Shown: positions 48,201 to 57,283 of the stretch, piece by piece
Layout: each line of letters begins with the position of its first letter
Numbering within the stretch: the stretch's first letter is position 1
Assembly: GCF_019931065.1 (NCBI RefSeq)
Contig: NZ_JAIOUQ010000007.1
Coordinates: 183,623 to 247,622, forward strand
Origin: Methanobacterium spitsbergense
GTDB lineage: Archaea; Methanobacteriota; Methanobacteria; Methanobacteriales; Methanobacteriaceae
DNA: 64,000 nucleotides
Reading direction: 5' to 3'
Translations under genes and position numbers: made by a program
The notes under the pieces: generated by a model
Told to the model about the DNA's origin: nothing
Database searches by the model: none
The model's input: the letters and a program-made list of their open reading frames with translations, nothing else

Positions 48201-49112
48201 CTATTTAACTCTGTGCCTAACACGGACACCAACACCTTTGGTTGATTTTATCATTTCTTCACCACTTAATACAGCTTTACCAACTCCCACCACATCGTTG
48301 TCTCTTAAGATTACAACTTCATCTTTGGGTATTATATTGGGGTCTGCATTAATTACACCGGGATTGAAGAGTGTATTCGTTTTCATATCAAAATCAATTT
48401 CCACCCAGTTTACACCAATTTCCTTTAATTTCTCACCGCCTTTTAAATTAAGCGAATATAAACCGGTTTCAAAGGATAATGTGGCTAATTGTTCTTTTTC
48501 ATATAACATTCTCCTGGTGAATCTTCCAACAGCTTTGGTTCCTTCGGGAATTAATAAATCTGCTTTGGAGGTTCTAAACTGGTATCTTGCAATGGATCTG
48601 AATCCTTTTAATCGTTTTTCTTTGGTTTTAACCCGGGGATATTTTTTAACTTCCATTTTAAGATTATCCATAGAATCCCATGATGTTGTTCTCCCATCAT
48701 TGCAGGTGTATACTGCATCATCCAAATATGCTTCGCACACATCTTTGTAACCACCAGAAACATGGGCTATAACATTTTTTCCTGCTACATAATTTTTTAA
48801 ACATTCTCCTGTTACGTCTATTTCTTCCTTTGACCAGTCTCCTGTTGTTGATGTATCATATGATTGTATAGGATATGTACGTTCCATTTCACGGGGACAA
48901 ACACCAAACGGAGAGGTTAAAATAGCTTCCTGAATATTTTTTGTTGCTCTCATAAAAATGGTGTGGGATTTAGACGAAGAATAGGGTTTTCGCATACTGC
49001 ATGGTAATACAACAACTACATCTCCAACTGGTTGGAGCAAGTTCATTCTTTCTCTCCATCTAACTGCTTCTGGTCTATAAAGTGATTCATCTGTAATACA
49101 TGGGATTTTCAT
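48201..49112 (-). CDS. ArcS-like archaeosine synthase C-terminal module (DUF5591-PUA)
   Basis: 303 residues. Residues ~1-150 carry PCSMRKPYSSSKSH near 37 and SPFGVCPREMERTYPIQSYD near 67, the conserved part of archaeosine synthase ArcS. Residues ~225-303 form a PUA RNA-binding domain (PGVINADPNI, GVGKAVLSGEEM, KGVGVRVRHR). ArcS adds lysine to preQ0 at tRNA position 15. Full-length ArcS has an extra N-terminal TGT-like half that is absent here, so this is either a split subunit or a short ArcS form. GAGGAAAT site before the ATG. Confidence 0.75.
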   Translation of the reverse strand: MKIPCITDESLYRPEAVRWRERMNLLQPVGDVVVVLPCSMRKPYSSSKSHTIFMRATKNIQEAILTSPFGVCPREMERTYPIQSYDTSTTGDWSKEEIDVTGECLKNYVAGKNVIAHVSGGYKDVCEAYLDDAVYTCNDGRTTSWDSMDNLKMEVKKYPRVKTKEKRLKGFRSIARYQFRTSKADLLIPEGTKAVGRFTRRMLYEKEQLATLSFETGLYSLNLKGGEKLKEIGVNWVEIDFDMKTNTLFNPGVINADPNIIPKDEVVILRDNDVVGVGKAVLSGEEMIKSTKGVGVRVRHRVK

Positions 49113-49272
49113 AAGATTTCCTCAATTTTAAAGAAATATTTTTAGAATAAATATAACTTAATTATGTTGTTACTTTTAATTTTCATTATAAATCAATTCT
49201 ATTATTTTTACGATATATTATAATTCTGGAATAAAAAAAATTAGTTAAAATATTAAGAAATGAGCTTATATG

Positions 49273-52200
49273 TTATGATTTTGAAAGATTTACCATATTA
49301 TTAGATTGCATTTCCAGTTCACCTTCATCAATAAGTTTTTGAACCACTATTTCAATGCGCTTTGCTGTTGCTCCTCGAGTTACTTTGATTCCAAATAGTC
49401 TGGAGGTTTGTCTTACTATTTCGTCCATTGGTGATGCATATTGAGTTTTGATAACAATTTTTGCTGCTTCAGCAATTTCATCATCACATATCAGATTTAT
49501 TTTTGCAGGTGGATCTCCAGAGCGGCGACGTACAATTATGGGACGATTATTAGGGTATAAAAATTCATCTTTAACTGTCACAACTCCATTTTCCTGTGCT
49601 TGCATTATGCCTTCCATTATGGCATCTTGAATTCTTTTCCCTGCTCTTTTAAGCCCCCATGCTATCCTTATACGTCTTACAACTTCGCTTATATGAACTG
49701 GTCCTTCAACATCAACTATTTGACACACCACATTTGCAAGTTCAGAATTTGATTTTTCATGTATCTGGCCACTTATAGGGATTCCAAGTTCTACACAAGT
49801 AGTATAATCCTTAACAGGATCGGGGTCTTCCATGGAATCATTATTATCAATTAGGTTTTCAGCTACTTCTCGATTTTCATTCAATGTGTCTTCTGATATT
49901 TCATTTACTTTGTTGTAGGTTTCATCAAAAACTGGTAATTCATTGGATAGCTCATTGATTATTGTTGTTGGTTTCTTTTGATCAGGAATATTCTTTTCAT
50001 ATGCTGGTTCATATTCTTCTGATAACCTATCTTCAAGCGAGACCTCAGATTTTTCATCAACATTACTCACAATGGGTTTCAGATTCTTAGCATTCTCAAC
50101 AGCTTTTAAAAGTCTTTTTTCTGATTCAGCACGATTTCTGTACCAATCTGTGGACCATACTCTGTATATATGCCATCCTAATCCCTCAAGTATCTGCTGG
50201 CGGAGTCTGTCCCTATCCCTTGAAACAGGTGAACTATGATAACTTTCTCCATCACATTCAATTCCAAGTAAATATCTCCCATTATCAGAAGGATCTAAAA
50301 CTGCAAGATCTATTCTGAAACCTGCACAACCAACCTGTTTATGAACATCATATTTGTGTGCTTTTAAAAACTGGAAGAGTGAATCTTCGAATGCAGTTTC
50401 AGTATCTTCTCCTGATTGATAAGTGCTTTCCAGTCTTTTAGTTTCCGAATATTTAAGGAATGATTTCAGTGCCCTGAGTCCAAAGGCAGCATTTTCATTC
50501 AAATTCATTTCTGAGTGTCTGAAATTTGAGAATACAATGCATTTTTCCCGTGCACGTGTAATTAAAACATTTAAACGTCTTTCACCGCCCTCTCTATTTA
50601 AAGGCCCGAAGTTTAAACTCAAATGTCCATTTTCATCTTTCCCATACCCTACACTAATAAATATTACATCTCTTTCATCACCTTGAATTGTTTCAAGATT
50701 TTTAACAAAGAAATGTTCGTCCATATCACTTGAAAAATACTTTTCGAGTTTAGGATGTTTTCTAAGGTAAAGTTCAACTTCTTCAAGAATTGCTTGCTGT
50801 TGTTTAATATTGAAAGTTCCTATACCTAGGCTCTTACTTTCACCATACTTTTTGTAGTGATCACCTGCAGCTTCAACAACCCTTCTTGCTTCTTGTCTAT
50901 TAGATGAACTTCTTCCTCGATCATATACTGTATCTTCCATATACTCAAACTTCAAACCAAGGGTAGTTGTTTCATGACATGGTGAAGGATAAATCAATAA
51001 ATTATTATCATAGAATTCTTGATTTGATAAAGCTATGAGTGATTCATGTCTGCTTCTGTAGTGCCACCTCAACATTTTTGTAGGAAATCTTCCCTTACAG
51101 AGATGGAGTATACTTTCCATATCTGAAAGCGATGCAATTTCATAATCTTCATTTTCATCTGTCTCTAACATTATATCAAAAAATGATGTTGGTGGCAGCT
51201 GACGAGTATCACCCATTACAACGGCTTGATTGGCTCTTAAAAATGCTCCAAGAGCATCTTCGGGTTTTACTTGACTTGCTTCATCAAAAATCACTACATC
51301 GAAGCGCAGATCCTGCGAATTCTTTGGATCAATGAACTGTGCAACAGAAAGAGGACTCATCATAAAGCAGGGTTTAATCCTCTGTATTAGTCCACCTGCA
51401 TTGGATAAAAGTTTCCTAATGGGCATGTGCCCCCTTTTCCTGTTGAATTCACTTAAAAGAATTCCTAATTCAGAATTACGAGAAGCAACACTATTTATTT
51501 GGGGTCTATGTCCAGATATTATATTGGCTATTCTTCTTCGGTTAAGGGAAATAACATTCCTGTCAAGATCAATGAACCTGCTGATCTTGCGCTCGTGAAT
51601 TTCCCCAATGAAATTGGCTAGAACAGGATTGTTTAGGAAAGCATTTCTCAGAAGATCGTCTGCAAAGTTGGCCTTTAAACAGGGAATTATATCTTCAATT
51701 TCAATTTTATCTGCTTTTATCAGTTCTATTATAGGATTAACAATCTCACTAGGTTTTTCAGCTAAAATTGCTGTTAATTGAGACCATTTTTGTAGAAGTG
51801 GCATTCCTTTTTGGTAATCTTCCATTTTAGATTCTAATGCATGGAATTGGACCAATCTTGATTTGCGTCCAAACACCAGTTCTTCATCTATTTTAATATA
51901 CTTTTTAATTTCATTGTAAACATTTAGAAATTTATTATAGTCCTTGGAAAGTTTTTGAATAGAACCATTGATCTTAGCGGAATCTGGTTCATTTGTAATT
52001 ATATCAAAGGTTCTTTCTGTTATTTTACCCGTTTTTAATAGTTTTTTAAGAGTCAATACCCATTCAGCAAGTTCTTTTATTTTTTCAAGATCTGTTTTAT
52101 GTCCCTTCCACTCTTTTCCAAATACTTCTCTAGCTTCAGCATCAAGTTCATCTATCTTTTTAAGAATTTGCTGACATTCTTTCAACGATTCCAGATCGCT

Positions 52201-54318
52201 AATTATAATCTGGTCTTCTTCAGGAACAGTATCATTGTAAAGTTGTGCAATTTTGTCTTTGGATTTTTTATATCTGCCTCTAAATGTTTTTAGGAATTTT
52301 GTAGAGGTTTCCATGTATTCATCAATCAAATGTTGGATATCTGTATTTAAAACTCCATTTTTAAACCTTTTTTTAAGTTTTTCATTGTTGGAGTTAAAAA
52401 CGTCTAGTAAATCTATAATCTTAATAATGTCGCTTCTTCCAATTTCCCAGAGTGGATTGTTAAGTACTTCTGGGTCTGTTGTGACAGGTGAAGCAATTAA
52501 AACAGCTATTTTAATTGAATTATCCATTTCGCTTTTATTTAATGGTTTTCTGATACCTGTCAATTCCACCAGTTCGTAGAGATCAGCTTCAACATCGTTC
52601 AATGTTGAAACACAATTTTTTAGAAGTTCGATAATATCTTCCTTATCTGTTGGAAGAATGGTTCCTGGTTCTGTATTGTACCATGGATTTTTTGAAATGG
52701 GTTTAAGGGGTTTAATAACTTCTGATACATTTTTAAGTGTTGAAATAGCACTTTTCCATTCTTTGGAGCTGTGCTGTTCAGGGTTTATGATATGTGCCCT
52801 TGGAATATTCCGTTTAACTTTTTTGAAGTGTTGAATTGCTTCTTCCTTCATACCAAATAGCTTGAAAGGTGAAAAACCAGATTTTCCAAGAGGTGTATGC
52901 AGTACATGATTGTACTGATTCAGTTCCATTTTCAGTCTCTCAAGTTCGTCAAATTCCTCGTCAAGAGAACGAAGAGGCTCCTGATGACTATAAATGCTTC
53001 TTTCAAGGCCTTTTAAAACATTTTTCTTGTTGGATTTATGGCTATGAAGTTCAAGACAAAACTCTCCCAATCCAATATTGTCTAAACGATTTTTAACTAC
53101 TTCTAAAGCAGCCATTTTTTCACTAACAAATAGAACTGTCTTGTCATTGGCTATTAACTCAGAAATAAGATTCACAATTGTCTGGGATTTTCCTGTGCCT
53201 GGAGGACCCTCTACAACCATGTTTTTTCCAGATTTTGACTCTTCTATAACAGCTATCTGAGAAGAATCCGCATCAACTACATGATAAATTTTATCTGATC
53301 TAAGTCTTTTATCCACATCCTCTTCATGGAACTCTGATCCATTCAAATCTTCAGGATGATCAAATAAAGCTCTAATAATACTATTTTCTGTAATTGACAA
53401 CCCATACCAGCTTTCAGGGTCAAGATCCTTGTACATAACAAACTTAGTGAAACTGAAGAAGTTCAAGTATATATCATAAATAATCTTCCAGTTTTTCATT
53501 GGTTCTATAGCTTCAACAACTGATTCAAAGTAATGATATATCCCTTCTTTTTGTTCGGGCATTTCAAAATCAGGTAATTCTATTCCATGTTCAAGTAGTT
53601 TTTCTTGGAGAGAAATGTTTGGTATGATATCTTCACCAGTCCAAACTAATTTGAAAGAGCCCCTTACTTTTTTACGCTCAAGTGTTACAGGTATGAGGAT
53701 CAAAGGTGCTCTCCTCATAACATCAGGTTCATTATTTTCATTCCATTCAAGGAATCCTAATGCCAGATACAGTATATTATATCCCTGTTCTTCAAGCATA
53801 GATTTTGACTGTTGATTAATGTAAAAAAGACGTTTTTGAAGTTCTTCAGCTTCATGATTGGTTTGTAAAAGTAGATTTCTATGTTTTTTTCCTACCTTTT
53901 GATTGGGTAGTGGTAATTTCCATAATAATGAAGCTTCTTTATCACTGATATCCAATTTTTTAAGTTTTAATTCTTCTTTGTCAATTCTTTCAGAGTCTAA
54001 TTTTACTGGAGTTTCATCGGTGCTATCGATATCAACATTATTTTCATCTATTGCATTTTGATCAAAGTTATTTTTTTCCTCAAGATTTTTGACAATTGTT
54101 TTTTTATTGGATTCATTGGCCTGTCTGGGCATGAATCGTAATTTTTTGTCTTCTAAAACCATTAACTGGTATATCTCTGTTGGAATTTCATCAACTACCC
54201 TTATTGATCTGGCTTGAGGTTTGAAGTTAAGAAGCTTGTTTCTCATGGTCAAATCTAACAAATTTTTTCTAAGTGCCCCTATCTTAACCTCTATGTTCAC
54301 ATTTGCAGATTCTTCCAT
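49273..54318 (-). CDS. DUF4011 / SF1 helicase / Vsr-like nuclease / DUF3320 protein
   Basis: 1681 residues. N-terminal DUF4011 region (LLDLTMRNKLLNFK near residue 20; to about 340). A split SF1 helicase: GPPGTGKSQT near 373, a helical insertion to ~960, FDEASQVKPEDA near 1011, GDTRQLPPTS near 1037, TIQGDERDVIF near 1211 and NVLITRARE near 1250. A Vsr/MTES_1575-like nuclease follows (RIDLAVLD near 1337, GIECDGESYH near 1350, WHIYRVWSTDW near 1380). A DUF3320-type helical end lies at about 1610-1660. Such proteins are reported or predicted as single-gene antiviral defence; here no partner gene is adjacent. GAGGT precedes the ATG. Confidence 0.85.
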   Translation of the reverse strand: MEESANVNIEVKIGALRKNLLDLTMRNKLLNFKPQARSIRVVDEIPTEIYQLMVLEDKKLRFMPRQANESNKKTIVKNLEEKNNFDQNAIDENNVDIDSTDETPVKLDSERIDKEELKLKKLDISDKEASLLWKLPLPNQKVGKKHRNLLLQTNHEAEELQKRLFYINQQSKSMLEEQGYNILYLALGFLEWNENNEPDVMRRAPLILIPVTLERKKVRGSFKLVWTGEDIIPNISLQEKLLEHGIELPDFEMPEQKEGIYHYFESVVEAIEPMKNWKIIYDIYLNFFSFTKFVMYKDLDPESWYGLSITENSIIRALFDHPEDLNGSEFHEEDVDKRLRSDKIYHVVDADSSQIAVIEESKSGKNMVVEGPPGTGKSQTIVNLISELIANDKTVLFVSEKMAALEVVKNRLDNIGLGEFCLELHSHKSNKKNVLKGLERSIYSHQEPLRSLDEEFDELERLKMELNQYNHVLHTPLGKSGFSPFKLFGMKEEAIQHFKKVKRNIPRAHIINPEQHSSKEWKSAISTLKNVSEVIKPLKPISKNPWYNTEPGTILPTDKEDIIELLKNCVSTLNDVEADLYELVELTGIRKPLNKSEMDNSIKIAVLIASPVTTDPEVLNNPLWEIGRSDIIKIIDLLDVFNSNNEKLKKRFKNGVLNTDIQHLIDEYMETSTKFLKTFRGRYKKSKDKIAQLYNDTVPEEDQIIISDLESLKECQQILKKIDELDAEAREVFGKEWKGHKTDLEKIKELAEWVLTLKKLLKTGKITERTFDIITNEPDSAKINGSIQKLSKDYNKFLNVYNEIKKYIKIDEELVFGRKSRLVQFHALESKMEDYQKGMPLLQKWSQLTAILAEKPSEIVNPIIELIKADKIEIEDIIPCLKANFADDLLRNAFLNNPVLANFIGEIHERKISRFIDLDRNVISLNRRRIANIISGHRPQINSVASRNSELGILLSEFNRKRGHMPIRKLLSNAGGLIQRIKPCFMMSPLSVAQFIDPKNSQDLRFDVVIFDEASQVKPEDALGAFLRANQAVVMGDTRQLPPTSFFDIMLETDENEDYEIASLSDMESILHLCKGRFPTKMLRWHYRSRHESLIALSNQEFYDNNLLIYPSPCHETTTLGLKFEYMEDTVYDRGRSSSNRQEARRVVEAAGDHYKKYGESKSLGIGTFNIKQQQAILEEVELYLRKHPKLEKYFSSDMDEHFFVKNLETIQGDERDVIFISVGYGKDENGHLSLNFGPLNREGGERRLNVLITRAREKCIVFSNFRHSEMNLNENAAFGLRALKSFLKYSETKRLESTYQSGEDTETAFEDSLFQFLKAHKYDVHKQVGCAGFRIDLAVLDPSDNGRYLLGIECDGESYHSSPVSRDRDRLRQQILEGLGWHIYRVWSTDWYRNRAESEKRLLKAVENAKNLKPIVSNVDEKSEVSLEDRLSEEYEPAYEKNIPDQKKPTTIINELSNELPVFDETYNKVNEISEDTLNENREVAENLIDNNDSMEDPDPVKDYTTCVELGIPISGQIHEKSNSELANVVCQIVDVEGPVHISEVVRRIRIAWGLKRAGKRIQDAIMEGIMQAQENGVVTVKDEFLYPNNRPIIVRRRSGDPPAKINLICDDEIAEAAKIVIKTQYASPMDEIVRQTSRLFGIKVTRGATAKRIEIVVQKLIDEGELEMQSNNMVNLSKS

Positions 54319-54618
54319 TTTGATACCTCAAAAACACATTTGATGATATAATATTCTTAAAAAAGTATCTTGCTCTCATATTGAATAAGTTTTTCTATTA
54401 ATTATCTCATATTCTTTCCAATTTGTAATTGTTCTAAAGTTAAATATATCAATATTTCAAAATGAAGAAGTCTAATATATTTTATTTGAATATATGGAAT
54501 AATATTGGAAAAAGACTGAATTTTGTTTATGATCAAAAACAATATTAATCAACTAAGAATTCATAAAAAAATCTATTTTTGATATAAAAAATTAGAACAT
54601 GAATTTGTATTATTCCAA
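54319..54618. other. intergenic upstream of the large helicase gene
   Basis: 300 AT-rich bases. AATATTATAT on the minus strand at about 54340-54350 is a TATA candidate for the helicase gene. Downstream end of the PAS kinase transcript also falls here. Nothing else recognisable. Confidence 0.35.
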
Positions 54619-55659
54619 TTAATCAATTTCTTCTTGATCATTGAAAAATATGGTAAATTTAGTACCCATATTTGAGTCGAGGACTAGTTTCCCATTTATC
54701 TGCTCTGTTAAACTGTTTATTATTTGCATTCCCAGTGTTCCTGTTTTTTGGAGATTCAGATCTTTAGGAAGACCAATTCCATTATCCGCTACAGAAAGAT
54801 AATATCGACTATCCTCTTCCAAGTGCAGTTCTACCTTTATTTCGCCATTTCTACCATCTGGAAATGCATGCTTCAAGGAGTTGGTTAGTAATTCATTTAG
54901 GATTAATCCAAGAGGAATTGAAATTTCAACATCTAATATGATATTATCCACATCTAAAACAAGTTTCACAAGATTTTTATCGGTGGTGTATGTGTTATAC
55001 AGGTCATTTGAAAGTTTTTGAAGGTACTCAGTGAAATTTATATGTTTAAGATCCTCTGATTTATAGAGCTTTTCATGTATCAATGCCATTGATTTGGCTC
55101 TGTTTTGACTTTCCCTGAAAATTTCCTTGGTGTCTTTATCTTTAATATATCTAGATTGAAGGCTTAGAAGGCTTGATATTACCATAAGATTATTTTTTAC
55201 CCTGTGGTATATTTCTTTCATCAGGATATCCTTTTCCTGAAGTGTTTTTTCAAGTTTTTCTTCTATTTCTTTTCGTTTGGTGATATCATGTGCAATATGA
55301 ATACTTCCAATTAATTTACCATCATTGTCACTAATTGGAGATGCAGTAACAATGAAGTAGCCTCCAAGATTTTCCTCATAAATTTCCGAGGAATGTTCCA
55401 ACCCATCTTTTAGGAGCTGTGCATGTGGACAGTTAGCGGGTGGTTTTTCAGAGTTATGTACTGCATGGTAACATATGGTCCCCATCAGTGTATTGGGGGA
55501 TTTATTAACCTTATCTGCCATTGCCTTGTTAACTTTGACAATCCTATGATCAGTATCAAGTATAGCAATTAAATCAGGAATTGCATCAAATATGAGTTCG
55601 CATCCTTTTTCTGAACCTAAAATGCTTTTTTCTATTATTAAATTCCTTTCTCTGTACAT
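54619..55659 (-). CDS. PAS-HisKA_2 sensor histidine kinase
   Basis: 346 residues, soluble. PAS domain (about 20-130) containing the Cys/His segment CYHAVHNSEKPPANCPHA, which could bind metal or a cofactor. HisKA_2-type dimerisation helix with EIYHRVKNNL (His near residue 152), then HATPase_c with NELLTNSLKHAFP near 250 and DNGIGLP near 290. No receiver is adjacent. It lies 82 bases downstream of the glutamate-synthase-like gene on the same strand and may be co-transcribed, so its signal could relate to redox or nitrogen state; that is inference. Confidence 0.85.
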   Translation of the reverse strand: MYRERNLIIEKSILGSEKGCELIFDAIPDLIAILDTDHRIVKVNKAMADKVNKSPNTLMGTICYHAVHNSEKPPANCPHAQLLKDGLEHSSEIYEENLGGYFIVTASPISDNDGKLIGSIHIAHDITKRKEIEEKLEKTLQEKDILMKEIYHRVKNNLMVISSLLSLQSRYIKDKDTKEIFRESQNRAKSMALIHEKLYKSEDLKHINFTEYLQKLSNDLYNTYTTDKNLVKLVLDVDNIILDVEISIPLGLILNELLTNSLKHAFPDGRNGEIKVELHLEEDSRYYLSVADNGIGLPKDLNLQKTGTLGMQIINSLTEQINGKLVLDSNMGTKFTIFFNDQEEID

Positions 55660-55741
55660 GTAATCTCCTTTTTGATTTGAAAAATATTTGTTAGTGTATC
55701 ATTTTCAATTAAAGATTGAGAAAAAGGGGTTATAAATATTT

Positions 55742-57241
55742 TTACAAGTACTCACCATTAACCCATTTTACCCCACTTGCCCTTGCAAGATCTCTGTTGA
55801 TACTGACAATGTCTTCTTTATCCAGCTTGGACACATCATTTTTACCAACAATCCTTGTTAAGTTGGCAATTTCTTTGGTTGATATTCCAATGAAATTGCT
55901 TAGTTTTTTAACACTTTCTTCATGATCAACTTGTTTAATAAGCTGTGGATTTTGGGTTGTAATTCCAGTTGGACATCTTCCTGTATTACAGATACGATAC
56001 TGTTCACAGTTAATTGCTATTAAAGCAGCTGTTCCAATATAAACAGCATCAGCACCTAATGCAAGACATTTAGCAAAGTCTGCTGAACTAAGCAACCTTC
56101 CTCCTGCAATTAGTGAAACACTCTTCTTCACTCCAAGGTCTTTAAGCAGTTTAAATGCTCTGGGGATGGCAATGAATATGGGGATTCCTACATTATCCCT
56201 TACATATTTATCTGTGGCCCCTGTTCCTCCACCAAAACCGTCTAAAGCTATAAAATCAACTCTGGATTCCACTAATATTTTAACATCTTCTTCTACATTC
56301 CCGCAACCAATTTTAGCCCCTACTGGTACTCCTGAACTGATTTTTTTAAGCCAAGATACTTTATTTTTAAGATCATCAGGATTAAGAATGTCTGGATGGT
56401 GGGCGGGGGAGTAGGATGCTTCACCTTTTTCAAGACCTCTCTTCTCTGCAATTTCTGCTGTTATCTTTTCAGCTGGCAGGTAACTGCCTTTACCAGGATA
56501 TGCACCTTGTCCAAATCTTATTTCAATTGCACCTGCATTTTTCAGTATTTTTTCATCTACACCAAAGCGTCCTGTCGAATATTGTACAATAATATTTCCC
56601 ATACTATCTTCAATTTCTTCGGTCAAAACTCCTCCTTCTCCTGAATTAAACCCAATTTTCAATTTTGAAGCGGTTCCTGATATTACTAACCTGGTTATTC
56701 TAGATACTGCACCAAAGCTAAGACCAGAAATCATAATAGGGCTTTTTATCTTCAATGGTTTAGTTGCTTCAACACCAATAGAAATTTCAGTATTAACATG
56801 ATCCTCCAGATTTAGTGGAATATGCTTTACTTGTGCAGGCACAAAGAAAAGATCTTCAAGTGAGAATGGCAATTCCTTAAGGGAACCCATAGATCCTATA
56901 ACACTCTTATCCATGGCACTGGAATCTTTAATATCCACAATTGTCTGGTATATTGAATCATTTTCATTTATTTTCTTTTTACGCATGAAACTTCTGCTTT
57001 CACCAACCATATCCTTGTTACAGAAGTAAATACCCTTCAGTTTATATTCAAAGAAAATTGGACAGGTATTGCATATACAGACTTCGGGATCAATATCACA
57101 TTTACTGGGTCCTTTACTACAGTAAAGAGACTCTCCACTACATTTATAGGGATAACTTGGACACACCTTACAATGGCATTTATCACGATTTTCAGGGGTG
57201 TTTTTAATGTTGATTAATTTTTCTTCAGAATCCTGAACCAT
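55742..57241 (-). CDS. FMN glutamate-synthase-like protein with cysteine-rich N-terminal module
   Basis: 499 residues. Residues ~15-85 hold about ten cysteines (CHCKVCPSYPYKC, YCSKGPSKC, CICNTCP, YFC) in the same order as the DUF2769-like protein at 697-1014. Residues ~130-499 form the FMN barrel of GltB: GLSFGAVSR, DGFGGGTGATDKY near 310, IAGGRLLSS near 370 and Cys residues in RICNTGRCPTGITTQ near 415 for the [3Fe-4S] cluster. The amidotransferase domain is absent, as in archaeal GltB-type proteins. Likely partner of the rubredoxin-fusion enzyme 42 bases upstream. ATG 57241 has TGGAG upstream. Confidence 0.83.
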   Translation of the reverse strand: MVQDSEEKLINIKNTPENRDKCHCKVCPSYPYKCSGESLYCSKGPSKCDIDPEVCICNTCPIFFEYKLKGIYFCNKDMVGESRSFMRKKKINENDSIYQTIVDIKDSSAMDKSVIGSMGSLKELPFSLEDLFFVPAQVKHIPLNLEDHVNTEISIGVEATKPLKIKSPIMISGLSFGAVSRITRLVISGTASKLKIGFNSGEGGVLTEEIEDSMGNIIVQYSTGRFGVDEKILKNAGAIEIRFGQGAYPGKGSYLPAEKITAEIAEKRGLEKGEASYSPAHHPDILNPDDLKNKVSWLKKISSGVPVGAKIGCGNVEEDVKILVESRVDFIALDGFGGGTGATDKYVRDNVGIPIFIAIPRAFKLLKDLGVKKSVSLIAGGRLLSSADFAKCLALGADAVYIGTAALIAINCEQYRICNTGRCPTGITTQNPQLIKQVDHEESVKKLSNFIGISTKEIANLTRIVGKNDVSKLDKEDIVSINRDLARASGVKWVNGEYL

Positions 57242-57283
57242 TTTATTTCTCCAATTCAATTATTATCCTTTACAAATAACTTA

